DNA of 64,000 nucleotides, from contig DEQR01000064.1 in the NCBI GenBank assembly GCA_002360535.1, forward strand, positions 83,927 through 147,926, read 5' to 3'. The DNA comes from Thiobacillus sp. UBA3361. Lineage in GTDB: Bacteria > Pseudomonadota > Gammaproteobacteria > Burkholderiales > Thiobacillaceae. Each line of letters opens with the position of its first letter. Within the stretch, counting starts at the first letter, position 1. Made by a program: the position numbers and the translations under genes. Positions 48,811-57,949 of the stretch are shown here, in pieces. A model generated the notes under the pieces. That model searched no databases, was not told where the DNA came from, and saw only the letters and a program-made list of their open reading frames with translations.

Positions 48811-50469
48811 ATGGCGAACGAGCGCATCCTGTTCATCATCCCGCCCTATTTCAACGTCGATGATTACGGCGCGGACAACCGTTCCAGCGTCATGCCGCCG
48901 TTCACCATCCCCTACGGCATGCTTTCGCTGCACGCCTACCTGAAGACGCGCTGCGCCGTGCCGCCGGAGGTGGACATCCTCGACCTGAACCTGCCCATGC
49001 GCGAGGCGGTGACTGGTGGCGACACCCAGGACATCCTGGCGCGCTTCGACCGACTGATCACTGATCGGGTGCGCGACTTCCAGCCCACGATGGCGGGCAT
49101 CTCCGCACTGTTCAACATCTCCTTCCGCTACATCCAGGACATCGCCCGCGTCGTCCGCGCCGAGTCGCCGCGTGCCCTGATCCTGGCCGGCGGCGGCCTG
49201 CCCTCGGCGGCCTTCAGGCAGGTGCTGGACCTGTGCCCGGACGTGGACGCCATCTGCAAGGGCGAGGGCGAGATCCCCCTGCGCGACCTGGCAGACGCCG
49301 GGGACAAGGCGGCGCTGCTGGCCTCGCACCCCTCCTGGATCACCCGCGACGGCGTGGCCGCCGGCAAGATTCCCGCGCATACCTTCGTGCAGGACCTGGA
49401 CGAGATACCCATGCTGGACTACGGCATCCTCGACCTGGACGACTACAACGCCCGTTCCATCGACAAGCGCTACACGGGCGAGAAGAAACGCGAGATGGCC
49501 ATCCACACCTCCCGCGGCTGCCCGTTCCAGTGCGTGTTCTGTTCCAACCCCTCGTTGCACGGGCGCCAGGTGCGGGCGATGAGCGTCGAGCGGGTGGCGG
49601 CGGAGGTACGCCGGATGAAGGAGCTCTGGGGCCTCACCGTGCTGCTCATCGAGGATGACCACTTCTTTTTCGACAAGGCGCGCGCCAAGGCCGTGCTCCG
49701 CGCCCTGGTGGAAATGAAGGTGCGCATCGAGTTTCCCAACGGCGTAGCGGTCTATGCCATCGACGAGGAGGTGGCCGAACTGTTCAGCCAGGCCGGGGTG
49801 TCCACCGTCGCCCTGGCGGTGGAATCCGGTTCCGACTACGTGCTCAACAAGATCATCAAGAAGCCGCTCAAGACCGGCGTGGTGAAGGAAAAGGTGCACA
49901 TGCTGCGCAAGCATGGCGTGCAGAGCCACGTGTTCATCGTCCTCGGTCTGCCCGGCGAGATGGCCGAGCACCGCCAGCAGACCCTGGACCTGCTGCTGGA
50001 CGTGGGCTTCGACTGGGCCCACATCTTCTGCGCCGTGCCCATTTTCGGCAGCCGCCTGCACGACATCTGCGTTGACAAGGGCTACATCCAGGAAACCAAC
50101 TTCCTCGACCACGTGAACACCAAATCCGTGATCCGGGCCCCTGGCGTTGATCCGGAAGAGATCGAGCGCACCGCCTACCAGATGAACCTGGTGGCCAACT
50201 TCGTGCACAACCACAACCTGGCGGCCGGCAACTACGAAGTCGCCACCAAGTACTTCCAGAACGTGGTGGACAAGTATCCCGAACATGCCTTCGGTCATCA
50301 GGCCCTGGCCCGCGCCCATGCCGGCGCCGGGCGCCACGCGGCGGCGGCCGAGGAACGGCAGCGTTTCGAGGAAATCATCGCCCGTGACGAATGGTGGCGC
50401 GATCAATCCCGCAAATACGGCCTGCTGGACGACTTCGAGGCCGAAGCGGATGCCCTGAAAGTGGCATGA
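48811..50469 (+). CDS. Cobalamin-binding-type radical SAM protein with C-terminal TPR-like region
   Basis: A 552-residue protein. The first 185 residues look like the B12-binding fold found in class B radical SAM enzymes (RILFIIPPYFNVD, then FQPTMAGISALFNISFRYIQ, LILAGGGLPS, VDAICKGEGE). The radical SAM core has IHTSRGCPFQCVFCSNPSLH (CxxxCxxC), LLIEDDHFFFD and VALAVESGSDYVLNK. The last 110 residues are helical with a TPR-like repeat (GNYEVATKYFQNVVDKYPEH). Such enzymes often methylate unreactive carbons or rearrange sugars. The stop overlaps the next glycosyltransferase start. Confidence 0.87.
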   Translation: MANERILFIIPPYFNVDDYGADNRSSVMPPFTIPYGMLSLHAYLKTRCAVPPEVDILDLNLPMREAVTGGDTQDILARFDRLITDRVRDFQPTMAGISALFNISFRYIQDIARVVRAESPRALILAGGGLPSAAFRQVLDLCPDVDAICKGEGEIPLRDLADAGDKAALLASHPSWITRDGVAAGKIPAHTFVQDLDEIPMLDYGILDLDDYNARSIDKRYTGEKKREMAIHTSRGCPFQCVFCSNPSLHGRQVRAMSVERVAAEVRRMKELWGLTVLLIEDDHFFFDKARAKAVLRALVEMKVRIEFPNGVAVYAIDEEVAELFSQAGVSTVALAVESGSDYVLNKIIKKPLKTGVVKEKVHMLRKHGVQSHVFIVLGLPGEMAEHRQQTLDLLLDVGFDWAHIFCAVPIFGSRLHDICVDKGYIQETNFLDHVNTKSVIRAPGVDPEEIERTAYQMNLVANFVHNHNLAAGNYEVATKYFQNVVDKYPEHAFGHQALARAHAGAGRHAAAAEERQRFEEIIARDEWWRDQSRKYGLLDDFEAEADALKVA

Positions 50470-51752
50470 AACTGCTGCACATCACCGCCCACCTGGGCGG
50501 CGGCGTCGGCAAGGTGCTCTCCCGTCTGGTGGAGGCCACGGCCCGGCGCCAGGACGGTATCCGCCATACCATCGCCTGCCTGGAGGCCCCGGAAAAATCC
50601 CAATTCGTCGAACACGTGCGCGCCCATGGCGGCGAATTGCTGCTTTGTCCCGGTCACGATGAATTGGCCCGCCACGCCGCCGAGGCCGACATCGTGCAAC
50701 TGGAATGGTGGCACCACCCGGCGGTGGCCGGCTGGCTGGGTGCCGGCGCGCTGCCCCCGATGCGGCTGGTGGTCTGGAGCCACGTCTCCGGCCTCCACGT
50801 CCCGGAATTGCCGCCGGCCTTCGTCATCGCGCCGATGCGCTTCCTGTTCACCTCGCCCTGCACCTGGTCGCATCCCGGCCTCGCCGTCCTGGAGGGTGAG
50901 GCACGCCGGCGGGTGGACGCGGTGTTCAGCTCCGGCGGCTTCGACGACCTGCCCGAGCCGCCCGAACGGCCCCACGACGGCCCCTTGCGGGTCGGCTACC
51001 TGGGGACGCTCAACTTTGCCAAGCTGCATCCGCGGCTGCTGGATTACCTGGCGGCGGTCGATCTGCCCGGTTTCCGGCTGGCCCTGGTCGGCGATCCCAC
51101 CACCGGCGAGGAACTGCTCGAAGAGGCCGCACGCCGGGGGCTGGCCGAGCGTCTGGATATGCGTGGCTACCGCGCCGACGTGGCCGCCGAGCTGGCCGGC
51201 TTCGACGTGCTGGCCTATCTGCTCAACCCGTTGCACTACGGCACCACCGAGAACGCCCTCCTGGAATCCATGGCCATGGGCGTGGTGCCGGTGGTCCTCG
51301 ATAACCCCGCCGAACGCCACTTGGTGCGCCATGGCGAGACCGGCTGGGTGGTCTGCGGACCGGACGCCTTCGCCGCCGCCCTGGGCCGGCTGGCGGGCCG
51401 CCCCGATGAGCGCAGCCGCATGTCGCGAGCCGCCGCCGTCGATGTTCGCCGCCGTTTCGCCGTCGATCACACCGCTGAGCATTTGTTGGGCCACTACCGA
51501 TCGGTCATGAACGAAACGAAACGTCCCTGGGATTTCCGGCCCATCTTCGGCAACACCCCGGCCGACTGGTTCCGGTCCTGTCAGGGCCGCGAGGCCTGGC
51601 GCTTCCGCGACGACGGCGGCGTGGATCTGAGCAACGATCCCCCGCATTGCCTGTTCGAGCGCAGCAAGGGCTCGGTCTTCCACTACCGCAAGGTCTTTCC
51701 GGAGGATGGACGGCTGGCGACCTGGGCCGAGGCGATGGAGGCGGGGGGATGA
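50466..51752 (+). CDS. Glycosyltransferase, GT-B fold (family 4-like)
   Basis: A 428-residue protein. The N-terminal half is acceptor-binding-like (KLLHITAHLGGGVGKVLSRL). The C-terminal half has the donor-site architecture: LRVGYLGTLNFAKLHPRLLD, LALVGDPTTGEELLEEA, and the EX7E-like YGTTENALLESMAMGVVPVV. The last 80 residues are an unusual extension (WDFRPIFGNTPADWFRSCQG and more) with no known match. It overlaps both neighbours by ATGA. It probably adds one sugar of the glycan made by this island. Confidence 0.85.
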   Translation: MKLLHITAHLGGGVGKVLSRLVEATARRQDGIRHTIACLEAPEKSQFVEHVRAHGGELLLCPGHDELARHAAEADIVQLEWWHHPAVAGWLGAGALPPMRLVVWSHVSGLHVPELPPAFVIAPMRFLFTSPCTWSHPGLAVLEGEARRRVDAVFSSGGFDDLPEPPERPHDGPLRVGYLGTLNFAKLHPRLLDYLAAVDLPGFRLALVGDPTTGEELLEEAARRGLAERLDMRGYRADVAAELAGFDVLAYLLNPLHYGTTENALLESMAMGVVPVVLDNPAERHLVRHGETGWVVCGPDAFAAALGRLAGRPDERSRMSRAAAVDVRRRFAVDHTAEHLLGHYRSVMNETKRPWDFRPIFGNTPADWFRSCQGREAWRFRDDGGVDLSNDPPHCLFERSKGSVFHYRKVFPEDGRLATWAEAMEAGG

Positions 51753-52906
51753 CTGCCCCCGATCTGCCCGACCGGGAGGGTGCCCTGGCGCTGTTGGACG
51801 GGCTGTGCGGACGCGCGCCCACCCTCTCCGCCCAGCCGGTGGATCGCCCCCTGGTGCTCTACGGCGCCGGCAAGCTGGGCCGGCTGGCGGCCGAATTGTT
51901 GGCCTTCCTGGACATCCCGGTGGCCTATGCCATCGACCGCTCGCCACCCGCCGACGGCCTGCTGCTGGGCCGCATCCGCGTCTATCGCCCGGAGGAGGCC
52001 CCGCCCGCCCACCATGCCAGCCACCTGGTAGCGGTGTGCGTGGTGTTGGCCCCATACGCGCCCATCGAGTCCTTCCTGCACGGACTGGGCTGGCGCCACG
52101 TGCGGCCTTTCTACGACATCGCCGAGGCCTATGCCGGCCGTGTGCCCCTGAACAACGGCTGGTTCGCCGGTGCCCTGGACGTCGAGGACCGGGCGCGGAT
52201 CGGCCAGGTGCTGGCCGGCTGGCACGACGACACCTCGCGCGCCGCGCACCTGCAATTCCTGGCCTGGCGGGTGCATCGGGAGGAATGGGTATTTCCCGGC
52301 GCGCCGGTGACCACCGAAGACCGCTATTTCATTCCCCCGATCCTGCGGGCGCTGGGGGCGGAGGAGAGCTTCCTCGACGCCGGCGCCTGGCATGGGGTGG
52401 TGAGCCAGCGTTTCCTGACCGAGACAGGCGGCCGTTTCCGCGAGATCGTCGCAGTCGAGGCGGATCGGGCCAACGCGGAAAGACTGCGCGCCTGGGTGGC
52501 GGGCCTGTCCGGAGAGCAGGCCGCGCGCATGCGGGTTCTTGAGTGCGCCCTGACCGAGACCGACGGCGAGTTGCCTTTCGCCCAGGGTCACGACCTGGCC
52601 TCGCGGTTGATGCCCGGCGCGGCGGAACGGGTACACGCATGCGCGCTGGACAGCCTGGATGTCGCCAGCACCTTCGCCAAGATCCATCTGGAAGGTGGGG
52701 AACTGGCCGCCCTGCGCGGCGGGTTGCGGACTTTGCTGAAGCATCGGCCCGTGCTGGCGATCACCGTCTATCACAACCGCGACGGCCTCTGGCGCACGCC
52801 GGCCTGGCTCATGGAGCATCTGCCCGATTACCGCTTTTTGTTCCGCGTCCACGCCTGGTGCGGTACCGGCGCGGTGCTGTACGCCCTGCCCAACGAACGG
52901 TCCTGA
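51749..52906 (+). CDS. FkbM-family methyltransferase with N-terminal YGAGK domain
   Basis: A 385-residue protein. Residues about 35-115 form a Rossmann-like domain (PLVLYGAGKLGRLAAELLAF, VAYAIDRSP). The C-terminal half is an FkbM-type methyltransferase with EESFLDAGAWHGVVSQRFL as SAM motif I, EIVAVEADRANAERL, and DVASTFAKIHLEGGELAAL (the FkbM motif with KIDIEG-like order). FkbM enzymes O-methylate sugars or lipids. The shared YGAGKxGR domain with the radical SAM protein at 46386-47738 suggests a common partner or substrate. A 62-base gap with no clear terminator follows. Confidence 0.84.
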   Translation: MTAPDLPDREGALALLDGLCGRAPTLSAQPVDRPLVLYGAGKLGRLAAELLAFLDIPVAYAIDRSPPADGLLLGRIRVYRPEEAPPAHHASHLVAVCVVLAPYAPIESFLHGLGWRHVRPFYDIAEAYAGRVPLNNGWFAGALDVEDRARIGQVLAGWHDDTSRAAHLQFLAWRVHREEWVFPGAPVTTEDRYFIPPILRALGAEESFLDAGAWHGVVSQRFLTETGGRFREIVAVEADRANAERLRAWVAGLSGEQAARMRVLECALTETDGELPFAQGHDLASRLMPGAAERVHACALDSLDVASTFAKIHLEGGELAALRGGLRTLLKHRPVLAITVYHNRDGLWRTPAWLMEHLPDYRFLFRVHAWCGTGAVLYALPNERS

Positions 52907-52968
52907 GCAATGCTACAGTTCGGCCCGACGGCAGGGCCGCCGCCCACGATAAAGAGGAAGACTGAACA

Positions 52969-55900
52969 ATGACCCGCCCGAACTCGGCGCATCCCAGGGT
53001 GGACGTCATCGTCCCTACCTACAACTACGGCCACTATCTTGGCGCCTGCCTGCAATCGCTGCACGAACAGACCTTCACCGATTTCCGGGTGCTGATCATC
53101 GACAACGCCTCGGAGGACGACACCCCCGAGGTGGTGGCGGCCTGGCTGGAACGGGACGGGCGCTTCGAATATGTGCGCAACGAGACCAACATCGGCCTGC
53201 GCAACAGCCTGCAAAAGGCCTACGCCCTGACCGACAACGCCCTGGTGATGATCCTGTCCTCCGACGATCAGCTCACCCCGCGCTTCCTGGAAACCGCCGT
53301 CGCGGCGCTGGACCGGCACCCGGAGTGCAGCTTCGCCTACAGCGGCTGGTATCTGTTCGTGGATCGCAACGGCGCCCAGAACCACGGCGTGGAGATCAAC
53401 GTCTTCATGCCCCACCGGGAAAGCGGCGTGTATGACGAAACGGCCCTGCTGCTGTCGCACAACTGGATCACCAATTCCTTCACTCTGTTCCGGCGCGAGG
53501 TCTGCGACGCCATCGGCGGCATCACCCCGGCCCAGCTTCACCACGTGGGCGACTGGTTCCTGTGGGAGAGCTTCTCCGCCAAGGGGCCGGCCTACTATAT
53601 CCACGAGCCGCTGGGCCGCTACCGCTCTCACGCCAACAGCGAATCCGACCGGCTGATGGCCGACGAGAGCTCGGCCTTCGACCACCTGCATTTCTACGAC
53701 ACCATCTTCCAGTCGAAACAGTGGAGCTGGCCGATCCGCCTGCTGGCCAAGGCCAACGCAGCGCGCTGGCTGACCGGCGAGCCGTTGAGCGCCATCGTCC
53801 GCAAGATGGGCTGCGAGCGCGCCGAGCCCCTGATGCGCGTTTTCGTCAACCGGCATCGGGACGACCTCTACGTCGGCGCGGCCGAGTGCATCCTGTTCTA
53901 CACCCCCAGCCAGGACTACCTGGACACCATCGACAACGGCCTCGGTCTGCTGCGCGAGGTCCTGGGCCGCAACCCGGAACACGCGCGGGCGCGCGCCGTC
54001 CTCGACCGTTTCCAGGCACGCCAAGTGCCGGGCGAAGGCGGTGGCCTGCCCGCCGGGAAACGCCGACAGGTGGTGGTCCTGTCGGTGGATGACACCGACT
54101 GGGCCTGCGCGCAGATCCGCCTGTTGCAGCCGCTGGCGCGCATCGCTGACGAATTCGAGACCGTCTGGGCGGTGCGCAACGAGGGCGGCGCCTACCTGAC
54201 CAACCTGTCGCTGCTCTCCGGCGCCGACCTGGTGCTGATCCAGCGCATTTATGCCCAGCAGCGCCTCAAGCACTACCTGGAGATGGTCTTCGACCTGGGA
54301 CGGCCGGTGATCTACGAGATCGACGATCTGATGTTCGATCTGCCTGCCGACAACCCGCACTACGCCGAGACCCTGGCCAACCGTGAGGTGATTTTCGAGG
54401 CCATGCGCCGCGCCGACGCGGTGACGGTGAGCTGCCCGGCCCTGGCCGAGGCGGTGCGGCCCTATGCCAGGAAGGTCATCGTACTGCCCAACCTGGTCGA
54501 GGCCGACCTGTTCCGCGCCCCGGTGCGCGAGCCGGGCGAGGGGGTGACCCTCGGCCTGGTGGGCACGCCCACCCACGAGAAGGACTTCGCCCTGGTGGAC
54601 GAGGCCCTGGAGCAGGCCCTGGCCCTTCACCCCGGCCTGCGCATCGTCTTCATGGGTCTCATTCCGGCCCGCTGGGCGGACCACCCGGCGGTCAGCTATG
54701 TGCCCTTCGAGCTGGACTACCGGGCCTACGCCGGCCAGTTGAAATCGCTGGGCCTGGACATTGCCCTGGTGCCGCTGCAGGACAACCCCTTCAACCGGGC
54801 GAAGAGCAACATCAAGTGGCTGGAATACGCGGCGGCGGGCATCGCCGGCATCTTCAGCGACCTGCCGCCCTACGACACCGTGCGCGATGGGGAGACCGGC
54901 CTGAAAGTGGCCAACCGCACCGAAAGCTGGCTGGCCGCCATCCGCGACCTGGTCGAGCACCCGGACAAGCGCGTCGCTATCGCCCGCGCCGCGCAACAGG
55001 AGGTGCTGGCCGACTGGACCACCGCCGCGCGCGCGGCCGAATATGCCGAGGCCTACCTTGAGGTGCTGGCCGGCCGGCCCAAGACACCGCTGACCCTGGC
55101 CGAGCAGGGCTACGACGCCGGCCACTTCTACGAGATATGGAAACAGGTGCACCAGCCCAGCTTGCGCGAGGCGGAATGGATCGCCGAGCGCATCGAGGCG
55201 ATGCCCGCCGGACCGCTGTTCCACCTGGCGGTGATCGCCCCGCCCGGCGAGGAAGAGCGCCTGGTGCGCAACATCCGCGACCTGTCGAACCAGTTCTACC
55301 GCCGTTGGCGACTCACCGTGGTGGCCACGCTGCCTTACCCGGAGGGGCTGGAAGCCCTGCCGCAGCTCAACTGGATCGAGGCGCCCGGCGTCCATCCCCA
55401 CGTCACAGCCAACCAGGCCCTGATGAGCGCCGAAGGGGAGGGCGACGTCTGGGTGGGCCTGATCGAGGCCGGCGACGGCCTAAGCCACCAGTCCCTGTTC
55501 CGGCTGGCCGACGCCATCAACCGGCATGCCGCCTGGCGGGTGGTCTATACCGACGAGGACCGGCTGCTGGCCGACGGCCAGCGCGTCGAGCCGCATTTCC
55601 GCACCGATTTCAACCTGGACCTGCTGCGGTCATCACCCGCCGCCGTGGGCGGCCTGTTCGTGCTGCGCCGGGATCTGTTCCGGGACATGGGCGGCCTGCG
55701 TCCGGAGATGGATGGTGTCGAGTCCTACGACCTGGCCCTGCGCGCCCTGGAGGCAGCCGGCGGGGCGGCCTTCGGTCATGTCGCCGACGTGCTGTTCCAC
55801 CGCTTCGAGCATGGCGGCCACTGCCCCCGCTCGGCGGAGGACTTGCAGGCCGCCCGCGACACGGCGCTGATGGAGCACTTCGCCCGTCAGGGCCTGGACG

Positions 55901-57819
55901 TGGATCTGGGCCGCGGCCTGCTGCCCGACAGCTACCGGGTCATGTACCGCCACCCGGCCAAGCCGCGCGTGTCCGTCATCATCCCTACCCGGAACCAATC
56001 GGCGCTGCTGGCGCAATGTGTCGATAGCCTGCTGGAAAAGACCGCCTGGCCGGATTTCGAGGTGCTGATCATTGACAACGGCAGCGACGAACCGGCGGCC
56101 CTGGACTATCTGGCGCGTATCGGAGCCGATCCGCGCGTGCGGGTGCTGAGCTATACGGACAGCTTCAATTTCTCGGCCATGAACAACCTGGCCGCCCGCC
56201 ACGCGACCGGCGACTACCTGCTGCTGCTCAACAACGATACCGCCGTGCTGCACGAGGACTGGCTGGACGAGATGATGGGCCACGCCCAGCGCCCTGAGGT
56301 GGGCATCGTCGGCGCGCGGCTGCTGTTCCCGGACGGCAAGGTACAGCACGCCGGGGTTATCCTGGGCCTGGGCGACACGCCCGCCGAGCACGCCTTCAGC
56401 GGTTTCGAGTCCACCGAGCCCGGCTACGCCGGCCGCGCCCTGCTGACGCAGGACTACAGCGTCGTCACCGCCGCCTGCCTGCTGGTGCGCAAGTCCATCT
56501 ACGAAGCGGTGGAAGGCCTGGACGAGACCCGTTTCAAGGTGGCCTTCAACGACGTGGATTTCTGTCTCAAGGTGCGCCAGGCCGGCTGGCTGGTGGTCTG
56601 GACCCCCTTCGCCATGCTCCTGCACGACGCCGGCAGCAGCCAGCGCGGCGGCGTGGAGGCCAAGGAGGATGCGGACAAGAAGGCGCGCTTCCAGACCGAG
56701 CGGGAGGCCATGTTTGGCAAGTGGCGCGGCTGGATCGGCTTCGACCCGGCCTACAACCGCAACCTCAGCTTCGCCGGCCGCGACTTCAAGATCGAGATTT
56801 CCCCGGCCCTGACCTTCGACCCGGATTGGCGCCCGAGGCCGCGTATCATCGCCCACCCGGCCGACCGCATGGGCTGCGGCGAGTACCGCATCATCGCCCC
56901 CATGCGCGCCCTCAACGACGGCGGCCGGGCGATGGGCTGGGAGACCGGACACTACCTCAGCGAGCCGGAACTGTTCCGCTTCGAGCCGGACAGCATCGTC
57001 ATGCAGCGCCAGGTGGAATGGAGCCAGATCGAGTTGATCGAGCGCTACGCGCGCCACAGCAAGGCCTTCCGCGTGTTCGAACTGGATGACCTGCTCACCA
57101 ACGTGCCGGTGAAGAGCTCCCGCAAGAAGGATTTCGTGAAGATGAAGGACCTGCACCAGCGCTTCCGCAAGGCGGTGGCCCTGTGCAACCGTTTCGTGGT
57201 GTCCACCGACTACCTGGCCGAGGAGTACCAGGGCTATACCGATGAGGTGGTGGCCATCCCCAACTATCTGGAGCGCGCCCGCTGGGGCCGCTTTAAGCCG
57301 CTGCGCCGGCAGGGCGACAAGCTGCGCGTCGGCTGGGCCGGCAGCGTCACCCACGACGGTGATCTGCTGGAGATCATCGACCTGGTGCGCGCCACGGCCC
57401 GGGAGGTGGACTGGATCTTCTTCGGCATGTGCCCGGAGGAGTTGCGGCCGGTGATCAAGGAATTCCACCCCCCTGTTCCGCTGGAGGACTATCCCGCCAA
57501 GCTGGCCAGTCTGAACCTGGACCTGGCCGTCGCGCCGCTGGAGGACGTGCCCTTCAACCACGGCAAGAGCCATCTGCGCCTGCTGGAATACGGCATCCTG
57601 GGTTTTCCGGTGATCTGCACGGATATCACCCCCTATCGCGGCGCCTACCCGGTCACGCGGGTCGCCAACCGCTACAGGGACTGGGTGGAGGCGGTGCGCG
57701 GCCACATCGCCGACCCGGACGAACTGGCCAGGCGCGGCGATGCCCTGCGCGACCACATCCGCGCCCACTGGATGCTGGAAGACCATCTGGACGTATGGCT
57801 GAAGGCTTGGCTACCCTGA
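52969..57819 (+). CDS. Giant multi-domain glycosyltransferase (five modules)
   Basis: A 1616-residue cytoplasmic protein. Module 1 (about residues 8-240) is GT2: VDVIVPTYNYGHYLGACLQS, LSSDDQLTPRF. Module 2 (about 365-695) is GT-B-like: VIYEIDDLMFDLPAD, NIKWLEYAAAGIAGIFSDLP. Module 3 (about 750-960) is GT2-like with YTDEDRLLADGQ. Module 4 (about 998-1260) is a full GT2: RVSVIIPTRNQSALLAQCVD, LLNNDTAVLHEDW, FNDVDFCLKVRQAGW. Module 5 (about 1289-1616) is GT-B-like: FRVFELDDLLTNVP, LRLLEYGILGFPVICTDITP. Modules 2 and 5 share the E-[IL]-DDL and LEY patterns, so they are probably duplicates. A GAGGAA site precedes the ATG. It likely assembles a repeated glycan; the target is unknown. Confidence 0.88.
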   Translation: MTRPNSAHPRVDVIVPTYNYGHYLGACLQSLHEQTFTDFRVLIIDNASEDDTPEVVAAWLERDGRFEYVRNETNIGLRNSLQKAYALTDNALVMILSSDDQLTPRFLETAVAALDRHPECSFAYSGWYLFVDRNGAQNHGVEINVFMPHRESGVYDETALLLSHNWITNSFTLFRREVCDAIGGITPAQLHHVGDWFLWESFSAKGPAYYIHEPLGRYRSHANSESDRLMADESSAFDHLHFYDTIFQSKQWSWPIRLLAKANAARWLTGEPLSAIVRKMGCERAEPLMRVFVNRHRDDLYVGAAECILFYTPSQDYLDTIDNGLGLLREVLGRNPEHARARAVLDRFQARQVPGEGGGLPAGKRRQVVVLSVDDTDWACAQIRLLQPLARIADEFETVWAVRNEGGAYLTNLSLLSGADLVLIQRIYAQQRLKHYLEMVFDLGRPVIYEIDDLMFDLPADNPHYAETLANREVIFEAMRRADAVTVSCPALAEAVRPYARKVIVLPNLVEADLFRAPVREPGEGVTLGLVGTPTHEKDFALVDEALEQALALHPGLRIVFMGLIPARWADHPAVSYVPFELDYRAYAGQLKSLGLDIALVPLQDNPFNRAKSNIKWLEYAAAGIAGIFSDLPPYDTVRDGETGLKVANRTESWLAAIRDLVEHPDKRVAIARAAQQEVLADWTTAARAAEYAEAYLEVLAGRPKTPLTLAEQGYDAGHFYEIWKQVHQPSLREAEWIAERIEAMPAGPLFHLAVIAPPGEEERLVRNIRDLSNQFYRRWRLTVVATLPYPEGLEALPQLNWIEAPGVHPHVTANQALMSAEGEGDVWVGLIEAGDGLSHQSLFRLADAINRHAAWRVVYTDEDRLLADGQRVEPHFRTDFNLDLLRSSPAAVGGLFVLRRDLFRDMGGLRPEMDGVESYDLALRALEAAGGAAFGHVADVLFHRFEHGGHCPRSAEDLQAARDTALMEHFARQGLDVDLGRGLLPDSYRVMYRHPAKPRVSVIIPTRNQSALLAQCVDSLLEKTAWPDFEVLIIDNGSDEPAALDYLARIGADPRVRVLSYTDSFNFSAMNNLAARHATGDYLLLLNNDTAVLHEDWLDEMMGHAQRPEVGIVGARLLFPDGKVQHAGVILGLGDTPAEHAFSGFESTEPGYAGRALLTQDYSVVTAACLLVRKSIYEAVEGLDETRFKVAFNDVDFCLKVRQAGWLVVWTPFAMLLHDAGSSQRGGVEAKEDADKKARFQTEREAMFGKWRGWIGFDPAYNRNLSFAGRDFKIEISPALTFDPDWRPRPRIIAHPADRMGCGEYRIIAPMRALNDGGRAMGWETGHYLSEPELFRFEPDSIVMQRQVEWSQIELIERYARHSKAFRVFELDDLLTNVPVKSSRKKDFVKMKDLHQRFRKAVALCNRFVVSTDYLAEEYQGYTDEVVAIPNYLERARWGRFKPLRRQGDKLRVGWAGSVTHDGDLLEIIDLVRATAREVDWIFFGMCPEELRPVIKEFHPPVPLEDYPAKLASLNLDLAVAPLEDVPFNHGKSHLRLLEYGILGFPVICTDITPYRGAYPVTRVANRYRDWVEAVRGHIADPDELARRGDALRDHIRAHWMLEDHLDVWLKAWLP

Positions 57820-57941
57820 GAACTCGTGTAAATTTCTGCTGCGCGTCCCGATCTCGAAGCTGCGATGCTCGCCGTACTCGAGTACGGCTGCGCTTCTCGC
57901 TTCGACCCCGAGCCGCTCGCGACGAAATTTCCATCGAGTTC
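57820..57941 (+). repeat. Large imperfect palindromic element after the giant glycosyltransferase gene
   Basis: The 130-base gap before the TPR gene is one long hairpin-forming element. GAACTCG (57820-57826) pairs with CGAGTTC (57935-57941), AAATTTC (57830-57836) with GAAATTT (57924-57930), CGAAG (57855-57859) with CTTCG (57900-57904). The centre is an 18-base perfect palindrome GCCGTACTCGAGTACGGC (57871-57888). The element abuts the stop codon and could be a mobile palindromic repeat or an mRNA-processing structure. Confidence 0.85.
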
Positions 57942-57949
57942 ACCCACCT

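Noticed and set aside
52828..55401. Minus-strand open frame of 857 codons opposite the giant glycosyltransferase gene
   Set aside because: The plus strand encodes well-defined glycosyltransferase motifs through the same region. The minus frame is rich in His/Gln/Val/Gly as expected of an antisense shadow.
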